A DNA stretch of 64,000 bases from Bog-159 sp963738345 (GTDB lineage Bacteria; Acidobacteriota; Terriglobia; Bryobacterales; Bryobacteraceae). A program made the translations under genes and the position numbers. The notes below the pieces were generated by a model. It saw only the letters and a program-made list of their open reading frames with translations. It did not search any database and was not told the DNA's origin. How positions within the stretch are numbered: the first letter of the stretch is position 1; every line of letters begins with the position of its first letter. Shown here piece after piece: positions 25,212 to 33,833 of this stretch. Where the stretch lies: contig CAVTWI010000002.1 of NCBI GenBank assembly GCA_963738345.1, positions 5,828,001 to 5,892,000 on the forward strand. The letters are read 5' to 3'.

Positions 25212-26666
25212 ATGCGACGTCGTGACTTTCTAGCGCTGGCCGGTGCTGTCCCGCTGGCTGCCGCCCAGGCCCCCCCCGCCTCCAAACTAGCCGCCGATCC
25301 GCACCGCCCCCAGTACCATCTGTTGCCCCCGGCCCACTGGATGAACGATCCCAATGGTCCCATCTACTGGCAGGGCAAATATCATATGTTCTACCAGTAC
25401 AACCCCGGTGCCGCCGTTTGGGGCGATATGCACTGGGCGCACGCCGTCTGTGACGACATGCTGCATTGGAAACACCTGCCCGTGGCCATGGCGCCCACCC
25501 CCGGCGGTCCCGATAAAGACGGTGTATTCAGCGGCTGCGCGGTCATCGATAAAGAAGTCGTTACGGCCGTCTTTACCGGAGTCAATCCCGAAACGCAATG
25601 CATCGCCACCAGCACCGGCGATCTGATCGAATGGAAGAAATTCGCCGGCAACCCGGTCATTCCCGCGCCCCCCACCGGTCTCGAAGTGACAGGCTTCCGC
25701 GACCCCGCCGTATGGAAGGAAGGCGACACCTGGCTCATGGCCCTGGGTTCGGGTTTTCGCGGTAAAGGCGGCGCAGTCCTGCTCTACGAATCCAAGGACC
25801 TGCGCAAGTGGACGTATCTCCACCCCCTGGTCACCGGCCACATGAAGGCCGGCGCCCCCCCCGCATCCAAAGACCCCGTCGATAGCGGCGAGATGTGGGA
25901 ATGCCCGGACTTCTTTCCCATCGGCGATCAGCACCTGCTCATCATCTCGACGGAACGCGTGGTGAAGTATCTGCTCGGCCACTATAGTGACCGCCACCTA
26001 CAGCCCGCCACCATGGGCGGTATCGATTACGGCTCGTACTACGCCGCCCGCACCATGACCAACACGGGCGACCGCCGCATCCTCTGGGGATGGATCACCG
26101 AAGGCCGCACCGTCGACGCGCAGCGCGCTGCCGGTTGGAGCGGCGTCATGTCTCTACCCCGCGAACTGAAACTGTATGGCAGCCAGGTGCAGATGCGGCC
26201 CGCCGCCGAAGTGGAGAAGTTGCGCGGCAAACATCTGGGCGGTGATGCTGCCGGCGACTGCCTGGAGATCCTCGCGGAGATCAACCCCGGCGACGCTCCC
26301 CTAGCCGGCCTCGCCCTGCGCATCGCGCCCGACCGCAGCGAACAAACCCTCATCTATTACGACCGCGAACAACGCATCATCTGCGTCGACCGCAGCCAGT
26401 CGAGCACCGACAAAAGCGCCGACCGTACCATGCAAACGGGACCCTTCCTGCTGGGCCGCGGCGAGCCCTTGCGCCTGCACATTTTCCTGGATGGCTCGGT
26501 GGTCGAGATCTTCGCCAACGACCGCTTCTGCCTCACCGCCCGCATCTATCCGGCAGACCCGCGTAGCACCGGCATCGCCTTACACGCCGTAGGAGGCACT
26601 GCCACCATGGCCTCCTTCGATGCCTGGGAGATGAAGCCCATCTCGCCCGACCGGCTCACGTCATAA
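25212..26666 (+). CDS. Exported glycoside hydrolase family 32 (levanase/invertase-like)
   Basis: The 484-aa protein has a Tat-like signal (MRRRDFLALAGAVPLAAAQA) and all three GH32 catalytic motifs: WMNDPNG with nucleophile Asp46, GFRDP at 161-165 and the acid/base Glu230 in MWECPDFF. A five-bladed propeller is followed by the C-terminal beta-sandwich (from about residue 330). It hydrolyses beta-fructosides such as sucrose, levan or inulin; which one cannot be told. It lies 27 bases after the DUF1641 gene, without a functional link. Confidence 0.93.
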   Translation: MRRRDFLALAGAVPLAAAQAPPASKLAADPHRPQYHLLPPAHWMNDPNGPIYWQGKYHMFYQYNPGAAVWGDMHWAHAVCDDMLHWKHLPVAMAPTPGGPDKDGVFSGCAVIDKEVVTAVFTGVNPETQCIATSTGDLIEWKKFAGNPVIPAPPTGLEVTGFRDPAVWKEGDTWLMALGSGFRGKGGAVLLYESKDLRKWTYLHPLVTGHMKAGAPPASKDPVDSGEMWECPDFFPIGDQHLLIISTERVVKYLLGHYSDRHLQPATMGGIDYGSYYAARTMTNTGDRRILWGWITEGRTVDAQRAAGWSGVMSLPRELKLYGSQVQMRPAAEVEKLRGKHLGGDAAGDCLEILAEINPGDAPLAGLALRIAPDRSEQTLIYYDREQRIICVDRSQSSTDKSADRTMQTGPFLLGRGEPLRLHIFLDGSVVEIFANDRFCLTARIYPADPRSTGIALHAVGGTATMASFDAWEMKPISPDRLTS

Positions 26667-26715
26667 AACAATACCGCTCCGATCACGACACCACCCGATC
26701 CGATCACCATCCGCT

Positions 26716-26740
26716 CCGAGCCCCGCGCGTAAGCAAGGGG
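26716..26740. repeat. Dispersed intergenic repeat, copy 1
   Basis: CCGAGCC followed by CGCGCGTAAGCAAG, in the 165-bp gap between convergent GH32 and Vgb-like genes. A second copy lies at 28392-28415, beyond the other end of the Vgb-like gene; 22 of 24 positions agree. Nothing else recognisable is in this gap. Confidence 0.65.
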
Positions 26741-26831
26741 TTCCTAGCCCATTCCGCCGCAAGCCGCTCTTGAGTGATCGCTTCGAATCACATCGGGCCA
26801 AACCAATATCCAATGGGATGGTGAATGTCCG

Positions 26832-28313
26832 TCACTGCACCGTGAAGGAGGAAGAGGCTTTGACGATGACCAAGTTGCCCCCTGCCGATACCTTGTTCGA
26901 CCCGGGAGAAGCGCTCGATGGCACTCGAAACGTTGCATGAAAAGTTCCGTTGACATCCGAGGTCATCGAGCCTATCAGAGTGTAGGGATCGGCCCAAGTC
27001 ATCCAGAGCTTTTCCATCGGAAGAAAACCAGTGCCCCGCGCGGTGACGATGCTGCTCACCGGGCCGAAGGCGGGCTCCAAGATAAGCCCGGGGAAGATGG
27101 TGAAGTGGGCGGCGCCCAGTTTGCCACTGCTCTGGCCCTTGGCGATGAACAGTCGATAACCCACAGCAGATTCGGGAACCTGTGCGGCCGCCGTAAATGA
27201 GCCGCTCGCATCCGCGGTGCCTTTCGCCAGTATTGCCGAACCGACCCCACTCCGGTAGATCAGAACGGTTTCGTGAGGGGCGAAGCCGCTTCCTGTAAAA
27301 GTGAGGTCAGCGCCGTAAGCACCACCGGCCGGCGTAACACTGAGTGTTGCATTCAGGAAGAAAACTTCACTGATCCGGTTGATGGTACTGTCGGCAAGCC
27401 ACAGCTCACCATCGGGCCCTGTGGTCATGGCTGTCGACCAGGTGGCAGAAGGCGCGGGGTACGACGTGATGACGCCAGCGGTGGTGATGCGCCCTACGCC
27501 TATGGGTGTTTGTGTGAACCACAGTGCGCCGTCGGGCCCCACGGTAATTGCTTCCGGCTCGCTGCCGGGGGTGGGAAGCGGATATTCCGTGATGACACCT
27601 GCCGTGGTGATCCTCCCAATCTTGCCGCCAAGGTGCTCCGTGAACCATAGCGCACCGTCAGGACCCGCGGTAATGGCGTTCGGGACGCTGTCGACCGTAG
27701 GAATGGGGTAATACGTCACAGCTCCCGTCGTCGTTAAGCGCAAGATCTCGTTGGAGCCGTAAGAAGTAAACCATAGCGCGCCATCGGGTCCCGCCGTGAT
27801 CCCATTAGGCCCGCTACCGCAGCTCGTCCCGAAGGGCTCAGTGGCGACCCCAGCCGTCGTAATTCGCCCGATGTTGCAGCCGTTCGATATAAACCACAGC
27901 GCACCGTCCGGTCCGACCGTAATATTTGACGGCTCTGGAGCGACAGGGTATTCCGTGATGACGCCAGCCGTTGTAATGCGCCCAACCTGTCCGCTGGACA
28001 TCTCGGTAAACCACAGCGCCCCATCGGGGCCCGCCGTAATCCCGTACGGGCCAGAACCAGGGATTGCGTACTCCGTAATGACCCCAGCCGTTGTGATGCG
28101 CCCAATTCGGTCGCTGTTGTACTCCGTGAACCACAGCGCTCCGTCAGGCCCAGCCGCAATCCCATAAAGGTACCCGCTCTCTCCCGGAACGTGATATCCC
28201 GGGCTCACGGCGATTTCCTGCGCCATCACGCTCGCAGACAGGCCCAACAGCCAAACCGCGATCCGGGCAAACCTATGATTCGGTCTTTGCTTAATCGTCA
28301 TAACTTTTGCCAC
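26832..28313 (-). CDS. Secreted Vgb-like beta-propeller with C-terminal IPT/TIG-like domains
   Basis: The 493-aa frame starts with GTG at 28313; ATG at 28301 is equally possible. After the signal (WLLGLSASVMAQ) come seven blades of about 42 residues with the repeats AAGPDGALWFTE and GRITTAGVITEYP, as in virginiamycin B lyase and related streptogramin lyases. The remainder (from about 325) looks like two Ig-like domains, absent from Vgb. The blades are nearly identical at the DNA level, pointing to recent amplification. Lyase activity is not assured: many environmental secreted Vgb-like propellers have other roles. The gene is bounded by two copies of a dispersed repeat. Confidence 0.78.
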   Translation of the reverse strand: MAKVMTIKQRPNHRFARIAVWLLGLSASVMAQEIAVSPGYHVPGESGYLYGIAAGPDGALWFTEYNSDRIGRITTAGVITEYAIPGSGPYGITAGPDGALWFTEMSSGQVGRITTAGVITEYPVAPEPSNITVGPDGALWFISNGCNIGRITTAGVATEPFGTSCGSGPNGITAGPDGALWFTSYGSNEILRLTTTGAVTYYPIPTVDSVPNAITAGPDGALWFTEHLGGKIGRITTAGVITEYPLPTPGSEPEAITVGPDGALWFTQTPIGVGRITTAGVITSYPAPSATWSTAMTTGPDGELWLADSTINRISEVFFLNATLSVTPAGGAYGADLTFTGSGFAPHETVLIYRSGVGSAILAKGTADASGSFTAAAQVPESAVGYRLFIAKGQSSGKLGAAHFTIFPGLILEPAFGPVSSIVTARGTGFLPMEKLWMTWADPYTLIGSMTSDVNGTFHATFRVPSSASPGSNKVSAGGNLVIVKASSSFTVQ

Positions 28314-28391
28314 AGTAGGTTACCACTCCAGATGCGATTTGTGAGCACCGGCGCAGTACCGATCCCCGCAGGACCGGTACCATCTAGCAAA

Positions 28392-28415
28392 CCGAGCCGC
28401 GCGCGTAAGCAAGCG
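28392..28415. repeat. Dispersed intergenic repeat, copy 2
   Basis: CCGAGCCGCGCGCGTAAGCA and AGCG, matching the copy at 26716-26740. Same orientation. The two copies bracket the Vgb-like gene. Confidence 0.65.
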
Positions 28416-28441
28416 TCACCTCTCCGAACAAACGCGAAGCT

Positions 28442-29233
28442 TCAATCATCAGTAAACAAATTCACCGCCCCGCACCCAGGACACCGGTAACTGCGTAAAA
28501 TCCCCAAATGACTCCTCACCCTCCCCCCTCTCACCAACGAACTCGCAGGATGCGCCGCGCCACACTGTATACAAACATTCGTCCAGGTAGTGCGGTCAAC
28601 TGCAACCTCCACATTGCCGAAATAAAAAGCCCACCCATACACGCTGGTCCTGCTTCCCAACAGGCGATCCACCAGCCGCATCCCGTAAGTAATCAGAAGT
28701 AACGAGACCTGCGTCCCGCCCCCCAACAATAGAAGCTTGCGCGGCGCGCGTGCCCGCCGATTGCACCGGTTCAAAAACGAAAGCGACGTGCACAACGTCC
28801 GGGTCGCCACCAGCCGCAGACCCGTCGCGCGAGTGATCGCGCCCGCAAGATCCTCCGCCGATGAGAAAGGGTTCACATGCCCTCCCCCACGCGCCAGCCA
28901 TCGGTAGAGGCGATCGGTCACGGTGGTCGAATCCGGAACCGCCACGAACAGCGACCCATCCATTTTGATCACGCGCCCGATCTCATCGAGCGCCGCCGCC
29001 AGATCCTCGAAGTGCTCCAGGCTGTTATTCGAAATGATCAGATCGAAGCATCGCTCCGCAAAGGGCAATTTCGCCGCGTCAGTTTGCACGAAATTCGCAG
29101 GCACCCGCGCCGGACGCTCCAAGTCCGTGCGAACTATCCTAAAAGGGCACTGCGTTTCGAAGCTCCCTTGGCCGCACCCCAGGTCCAGCACCATCGCGCC
29201 CGCTGGCAAATCCCGCAACAACTCGTGCATCAC
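28442..29233 (-). CDS. Class I SAM-dependent methyltransferase with C-terminal zinc ribbon
   Basis: The 263-aa protein has motif I MVLDLGCGQGSFETQ at the N-terminus, a short beta strand with RTDLERPARV, FDLIISNNSLEHFEDL and VIKMDGSLFVAVPD. A C-terminal CIQCGA and CPGCGA pair forms a probable zinc ribbon. The N-terminus is short (GTG or the ATG one codon later), so a further upstream start is possible. The substrate is unknown. It is divergent from the HTH paralogue at 29387. Confidence 0.75.
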   Translation of the reverse strand: MMHELLRDLPAGAMVLDLGCGQGSFETQCPFRIVRTDLERPARVPANFVQTDAAKLPFAERCFDLIISNNSLEHFEDLAAALDEIGRVIKMDGSLFVAVPDSTTVTDRLYRWLARGGGHVNPFSSAEDLAGAITRATGLRLVATRTLCTSLSFLNRCNRRARAPRKLLLLGGGTQVSLLLITYGMRLVDRLLGSRTSVYGWAFYFGNVEVAVDRTTWTNVCIQCGAAHPASSLVRGGRVRSHLGILRSYRCPGCGAVNLFTDD

Positions 29234-29386
29234 GCCATGCTATCGCTTACCATCCCCGGCGGCAAACCGCCGTTCGTCCCTTTTCGGTCACCAATCGAGA
29301 AATATCGCCAGCCCCATGAAAACAAACAAAACGCCGCGTTTCCGGCGCCAATGCCTCGGCACCCGCATGCTACTCTCATCGTCGAA

Positions 29387-30169
29387 ATGGAACTAACAAC
29401 TGTCCAAATAAACGTGATCCACGCCTTGGCCGCCGGAGCTACTCTCAGCGACGCCGCCGAAGCGAACCACATCCAACGCATCACGATCTATCGTTGGATG
29501 AAAAACATTCCCCAATTCGCCGACGCCCTCCGCCGCGGACGCGCCGAATTCGTCCTCGCCCGCCGCGACGACCTCCAATACCTCAGCAACCGCGCCCTCG
29601 AAACCCTCGTCGCCATCATCAACAATCCAAGGGCATCCCCCGCCGTCCTGCTGCGCGCCTCGATGTTCATTTTGCAGCGCCCCCAATTACCCAAGGTCGG
29701 TTGGAACATGCCGGAACCTGCTCCCAACCCGGATGGCGAGGTCCTGATGGACTCGGCCATCATCGAAAAGGACTATAACGACCTGCCCGGTGTTTCCGGT
29801 ATCGAAAGGGAAGAAGAACCGCAAGAAGACCCGGCCGCCGCGGAAAGCCCTGCCGAATCAACCGACCCTGAGCCGCAACCTGCCGAAGAGTTCTCCGGCG
29901 TTGCCAAATCTATGGACCAATCTGGCGAGGAATGTAACGAAATGTTACACGAAACAGCCGTTTTTGATGTTGCAAATGTTGCATCGGACCCGCACCCGGC
30001 TGGTGCCGCCGCCCATCGCTCCCTAACCCAAAAAGTGACCGGCTATCTCAGACTTTGGTCTTCCCGTATCGCTTCCGCATCCACTCGACAAACGCCGGAG
30101 GCACGCTCATCGTGGATAAACGGCTTTGCCGCACCAGCGCCCAGTCTGCAAACAGTCCGCTCTCTTTGA
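29387..30169 (+). CDS. HTH-domain protein, paralogue of 18531, with altered C-terminus
   Basis: Start is the ATG at 29387 after the shared CATGCTAC, CTC, CGTCGA box. Residues 1 to about 135 match the first copy closely (GATLSDAAEANHIQRITIYR; LPKVGWNMPEPAPNPDGEVL). The CNEMLHETAVFDV island is present, but the final 50-60 residues of copy 1 are missing and replaced by about 55 residues (from AAAHRSLTQK) read partly antisense to the EVE gene, which overlaps by 122 bases. The C-terminus thus looks truncated by rearrangement. Probable DNA-binding protein, function unknown. Confidence 0.62.
   Translation: MELTTVQINVIHALAAGATLSDAAEANHIQRITIYRWMKNIPQFADALRRGRAEFVLARRDDLQYLSNRALETLVAIINNPRASPAVLLRASMFILQRPQLPKVGWNMPEPAPNPDGEVLMDSAIIEKDYNDLPGVSGIEREEEPQEDPAAAESPAESTDPEPQPAEEFSGVAKSMDQSGEECNEMLHETAVFDVANVASDPHPAGAAAHRSLTQKVTGYLRLWSSRIASASTRQTPEARSSWINGFAAPAPSLQTVRSL
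29931..29974. repeat. Conserved DNA island inside the HTH gene, copy 2
   Basis: Matches 19036-19080 at 37 of 44 positions. Here TGTAAC and GTTACA form a perfect 6-bp inverted repeat with a 5-base spacer, and two ATGTTGCA copies follow in tandem. Confidence 0.5.
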
Positions 30170-30458
30170 TCTCGCGCAGAGTGGTCGGCGGTTCCAATCG
30201 GCTCACATATTCGAAATCCACCACCGTCAGCTTGGCGTCCTTCGGATCCGGCCGCGGCGACGAAACCACCTTCGCCATGCCCACAATGCAGGCATCGCCC
30301 ATACTGTGATACACAAAAACGCGATCGCCGGCCTGCATCTCCCGGATGGCCCGCAACGCCTGCGCATTGCGCACCCCGTCCCAAACCGTCTTATGGTCGC
30401 GTTCTAAATTATCGATGGAATAAGTCTCTGGATCGGTCTTGGCCAAGAAGTAGTTCAT
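30048..30458 (-). CDS. EVE-domain protein
   Basis: Start is placed at the ATG at 30458 (MNYFLAKTDPETYSIDNLER) with GGAAAA upstream; five extra residues are possible from 30473. The 136-aa protein is a single EVE domain of the THYN1 type: WDGVRNAQALRAIREMQAGD and VFVYHSMGDACIVGMAKVV. Such domains have a PUA-like fold and can read modified bases in DNA or RNA. No restriction genes are nearby. It overlaps the altered tail of the HTH gene. Confidence 0.85.
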   Translation of the reverse strand: MNYFLAKTDPETYSIDNLERDHKTVWDGVRNAQALRAIREMQAGDRVFVYHSMGDACIVGMAKVVSSPRPDPKDAKLTVVDFEYVSRLEPPTTLREIKESGLFADWALVRQSRLSTMSVPPAFVEWMRKRYGKTKV

Positions 30459-30560
30459 GCCGTTTTTCCGCATCGTACCATTACCGGGCTGTGTCTTGCT
30501 TCACCATCCTTTGTTCTCCATATGTTTAACGGCACTCCGATTGCTGTAAACTATATAGGA

Positions 30561-31175
30561 ATGCGTAACGTCATTAGTGTGCCTACGGCGATAGTAATGG
30601 CCTTCTGCGGCATGCTCACTGCCCAGCAGCCCGCCTCCGTGCAGCCCTCCGCGCCCATCGCTGCCGAGACAAAGGTGGCCCCAAACGCCGCCGCTGTAGA
30701 CCCCAAAGCCTACCTGATCGGCGCCGAAGACGTCATTTCCATTCGCGTTTGGAAGGAACCGGAAAACTCCGGCCAGTTCGTGGTTCGCCCCGATGGTAAG
30801 ATCTCTATCCCATTGATTGGCGAGGTCCAGGCAGCCGGCCTTACCCCTGAGCAGCTCAGTGCCAGCATCGCCGAAGGCCTGCAAAAGGTCATGGTGCATC
30901 CCGAAGTCACTGTCGGCGTTGAAAAGGTCAACAGTAAGAAATATTACATTCAGGGTGAGGTCAATAAACCCGGCTCTTATCCGTTGGTTATCGATACCAC
31001 AGTGCTCGAGGCCTTGGTCAATGCCGGAGGCTTTCGCGAATTCGCCAATAGTAAGAAAATTGTTATTCTGCGCGGCTCCGAACGGTTGAAATTCAATTAT
31101 CGCGAGGTCACCAAGGGCAAGAAGATGGATCAAAACATACTAGTGAAGCCCGGCGACCAAATCATAGTGCCCTGA
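30561..31175 (+). CDS. Polysaccharide export (PES/SLBB) outer-membrane protein
   Basis: The ATG at 30561 (MRNVISVPTAIVMAFCGMLT) gives a signal peptide; the open frame reaches back to 30522. After an Ala/Pro linker comes a PES domain (YLIGAEDVISIRVWKEPENS, VRPDGKISIPLIG) and an SLBB domain (YIQGEVNKPGSYPL). The 204-aa length is at the short end of the Wza/GumB family. No lipobox cysteine is placed correctly. It would form the periplasmic or outer-membrane part of an exopolysaccharide exporter with the two genes that follow. Confidence 0.87.
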   Translation: MRNVISVPTAIVMAFCGMLTAQQPASVQPSAPIAAETKVAPNAAAVDPKAYLIGAEDVISIRVWKEPENSGQFVVRPDGKISIPLIGEVQAAGLTPEQLSASIAEGLQKVMVHPEVTVGVEKVNSKKYYIQGEVNKPGSYPLVIDTTVLEALVNAGGFREFANSKKIVILRGSERLKFNYREVTKGKKMDQNILVKPGDQIIVP

Positions 31176-31236
31176 CCGGGGTTATGTTAGCGTGCGCAAC
31201 CGCCGATTTTAAGTAGAAAGCGAGTTTTTCGGATTT

Positions 31237-32901
31237 ATGGTACCCCAGCAAGGATACGTCAGTGTTTCCCGCCGTCCCCCCGATATCGAAGACTATATTG
31301 ATATCCTCAGGCGCTATCGGTCCTGGATCGTGGGGCCGACCTTTGCCGGCTTAGTCATCGCCGTAGTGGTGGCTTTCCTCTGGCCGGACACTTTCGTCTC
31401 TACTGCGGTCATGCGCATCACCCCGCAACAGATATCCGAGCGGCTCGTGCCCAGCAATATTAGCACCCAGATGGCGGAACGCCTGCTCTCCATGCAACAG
31501 CAAATCGAAAGCCGTACCCAATTGCAGGAGCTTATCCAGCGGCCTTCGCTCAACCTCTATCCTAAAGAGCGCCAGCGCAAGCCCATGGAAGACGTCATCG
31601 ACCAGATGCGCAAGGCCATCAAAATTACCATCCTGGACACGGGCAGTTCGCAATCCCAAAAGTTTGCTTCGGCTTTCGAAATCAGCTTCTCCTATGCCGA
31701 CCGTTACAAAGCCCAGGCCGTCGTCCGTGAACTGGTTTCCAAATTCACCGAGGAAACCAATAATCAGCTTCGCCAGCAGGCCAATACCACTACCAGCTTC
31801 TTGAACGATCAACTGAAGACCGCCAAGGAAAAGTTGGATACGTTAGATCAGGAGATGGCCAGGTTTAAGACCGAAAACGCCGGCCGCCTCCCCGATGAGT
31901 TGCAATCCAACCTGCAGGCCGCCAATGCCCTCGAATTGCAGCAGCAGAGCGTGAACGAAAGTATCAATCGCGATGCTCAGGACAAAATGATGCTGGAAAC
32001 CCAGCTCCAGAACCTGGATCACGAGTCCACTTTTATTGGTTCCAATCTGGAACAGACTGCCAGCCGCGAAGCGGTGAAGAACGACCGCCTGATCCAGATC
32101 AACAATAGGATTCTCGATTTGGAATCGCAGCTTTCCGGCCTGCGCCAAACCTATAAAGAGGACCACCCCGATATCCGCAAGCTGGAAGCCAGCCTGAACG
32201 GCCTCAAGAAGCAGCGCGACGATCTTGAAAAGGAAGACGCCAGCGCCGCGGCCAAAGTCGGCGCACCCAAGAAAGTACAGAATCCCCAGGTAGCGCAGTC
32301 GCTCGAAAGTCTCAAGCTCCAGCGCGCCAATGTGGCCGCCCAGATCCAAGCGCGCAACATGGAGATGGAACAGCGGAATAAATTGCTGAAGGAACTGCAG
32401 GCGGAAATTAGCCAGTACCGCGCGCGTATCGAAGCCAGCCCCATCAACGGCCAGCGGTACGAAGGTTTAGTGCGCGATTACAATCTGGCCAAAGCGGACT
32501 ACGACGAAAAGGCCAAGAAGAAAGATATCTCCGTCACCTCGAGCAACCTCGAAGAACGTAAAGCCGGCGAGAATCTGGAAACTCTCGACCCCGCTTCGTT
32601 GCCGGAGCAGGCGGCTGAACCAAACCGCCTCCTGATCGCCGGCGCCGGCGTCGGCCTCGGACTCTTCTTCGGCGTGTTCATGGCTGGCGTCAAAGAAATG
32701 AAGGACACCTCTTTGAAGAATCTGAAGGATGTCCGCGCTTATACCAATTTGCCCGTCCTCAGCAGCATTCCGTTGCTGGAAAATGCGTTGCTCGTGCGCC
32801 GCAAACGGCGGCTGTTCTGGTTGGCCTGGTCGACCGCGGTGATCGTCGGCACTATCGCTATGAGCAGTTCGATGTACTACTACTATTTCGGAAAGAGCTA
32901 A
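31237..32901 (+). CDS. Wzz/GumC-type polysaccharide chain-length determinant
   Basis: The 554-aa protein has an N-terminal Wzz domain (PPDIEDYIDILRRYRSWIVG, membrane helix at about 30-50), a long periplasmic coiled coil (about 170-450), the PXXP-like region with PASLPEQAAEPNRLLIAGA before a second membrane helix (about 470-485), and a third near residue 530. It controls export and length of the polymer in the inner membrane. It starts 61 bases after the PES gene. An internal repeat of coiled coil is normal for the family. Confidence 0.88.
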   Translation: MVPQQGYVSVSRRPPDIEDYIDILRRYRSWIVGPTFAGLVIAVVVAFLWPDTFVSTAVMRITPQQISERLVPSNISTQMAERLLSMQQQIESRTQLQELIQRPSLNLYPKERQRKPMEDVIDQMRKAIKITILDTGSSQSQKFASAFEISFSYADRYKAQAVVRELVSKFTEETNNQLRQQANTTTSFLNDQLKTAKEKLDTLDQEMARFKTENAGRLPDELQSNLQAANALELQQQSVNESINRDAQDKMMLETQLQNLDHESTFIGSNLEQTASREAVKNDRLIQINNRILDLESQLSGLRQTYKEDHPDIRKLEASLNGLKKQRDDLEKEDASAAAKVGAPKKVQNPQVAQSLESLKLQRANVAAQIQARNMEMEQRNKLLKELQAEISQYRARIEASPINGQRYEGLVRDYNLAKADYDEKAKKKDISVTSSNLEERKAGENLETLDPASLPEQAAEPNRLLIAGAGVGLGLFFGVFMAGVKEMKDTSLKNLKDVRAYTNLPVLSSIPLLENALLVRRKRRLFWLAWSTAVIVGTIAMSSSMYYYYFGKS

Positions 32902-32908
32902 TAAGAAA

Positions 32909-33808
32909 ATGAGCAGAGTACACGATGCCTTGCGTCGCGCCGAACAGGGCGGGATCCTCAATTTAGAAAATGGGAACACGGTGGCCCCCGCGCCGCCCGG
33001 CCCTCTCCGCGAACCGCAGAGTCCACCGCATCCACCTGAAAATGGCACGCCTCACGCGGTGCAGTACGATGTCGCCATCGGCGGGCTGCATCCCGCCATT
33101 CTGGAGAACGTGCCGGAGGTTGCCTTCCAGCCGGCTCCGGAATCGCACCTGCTCGATCTGCAGCGTTCGCATGAAACGCCAGCCGAAGAATTCCGCACTC
33201 TGCGTACGCGCTTGAATCACCTGCAGACGCTGCAGCCCCTGCATACAGTGGTGGTCAGCAGCCCTTCGCCCGCCGAAGGCAAGACTTTTACCGCGGTGAA
33301 TCTGGCGCTGGCCGAATCGCACCTCACCGAAAATCGCGTGCTGCTGGGCGATTTCGATTTGCGCCGGCCCCTGATTCACAATTTGTTCCAGATCGATCGC
33401 GCACCCGGTCTCACCGATTACCTCCAGGGCCAAGTCACCCTGGCAGGCGCCCTGCGCCGCGTGTCCGGCATGAATCTGTATGTGCTGCCGGCCGGATCGC
33501 CGGTGAAGAATCCGCTCGAATTGCTCAATACCCGGCAGGCCAAAATCCTGTTCGAAGAGTTGCCCAAAGTCTTTACCTGGGCTATCTTCGATACGCCGCC
33601 GTTGCTATTCTCGGCGGACGCGAACCTGCTCTCGACCCTGGCCGATGGCACCATTCTGGTGGTGAAAATCGGCTCCACCACCTTCGACAACGTCACCCGC
33701 GCCATGCAATCGCTTTGCGAGAACAACGTGCTCGGCATCGTCGCCAACGGCGCCCGCGCCTCCGAGTTGTACAGCAAGTACACTTACTATTACTCGAAGG
33801 CCGAATAA
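32909..33808 (+). CDS. BY-kinase/CpsD-type tyrosine-protein kinase of exopolysaccharide synthesis
   Basis: The 299-aa protein begins MSRVHDALRRAEQGG, typical of the cytoplasmic tyrosine autokinases paired with GumC-type proteins. It has Walker A (SSPSPAEGKTFTAVNLALAE), Walker A' (LLGDFDLRRP), Walker B (WAIFDTPPLL) and a C-terminal tyrosine cluster (YSKYTYYYSK), the autophosphorylation tail. It follows the Wzz gene by seven bases. No glycosyltransferase, flippase or polymerase follows, so polymer synthesis must be encoded elsewhere. Confidence 0.9.
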   Translation: MSRVHDALRRAEQGGILNLENGNTVAPAPPGPLREPQSPPHPPENGTPHAVQYDVAIGGLHPAILENVPEVAFQPAPESHLLDLQRSHETPAEEFRTLRTRLNHLQTLQPLHTVVVSSPSPAEGKTFTAVNLALAESHLTENRVLLGDFDLRRPLIHNLFQIDRAPGLTDYLQGQVTLAGALRRVSGMNLYVLPAGSPVKNPLELLNTRQAKILFEELPKVFTWAIFDTPPLLFSADANLLSTLADGTILVVKIGSTTFDNVTRAMQSLCENNVLGIVANGARASELYSKYTYYYSKAE

Positions 33809-33816
33809 CCCGGCAG

Positions 33817-33833
33817 ACGGGGCACTGGCCCGT
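33817..33833 (+). terminator. Possible terminator between convergent kinase and M13 peptidase genes
   Basis: ACGGG and CCCGT pair around a 7-base loop, followed by only three T. A weak hairpin; its place at the end of the exopolysaccharide operon supports the call. Confidence 0.3.

Noticed and set aside
26832..28313. CRISPR-like periodic repeat
   Set aside because: Repeat unit about 126 bp, in frame with a propeller protein; no constant short repeats with unique spacers.
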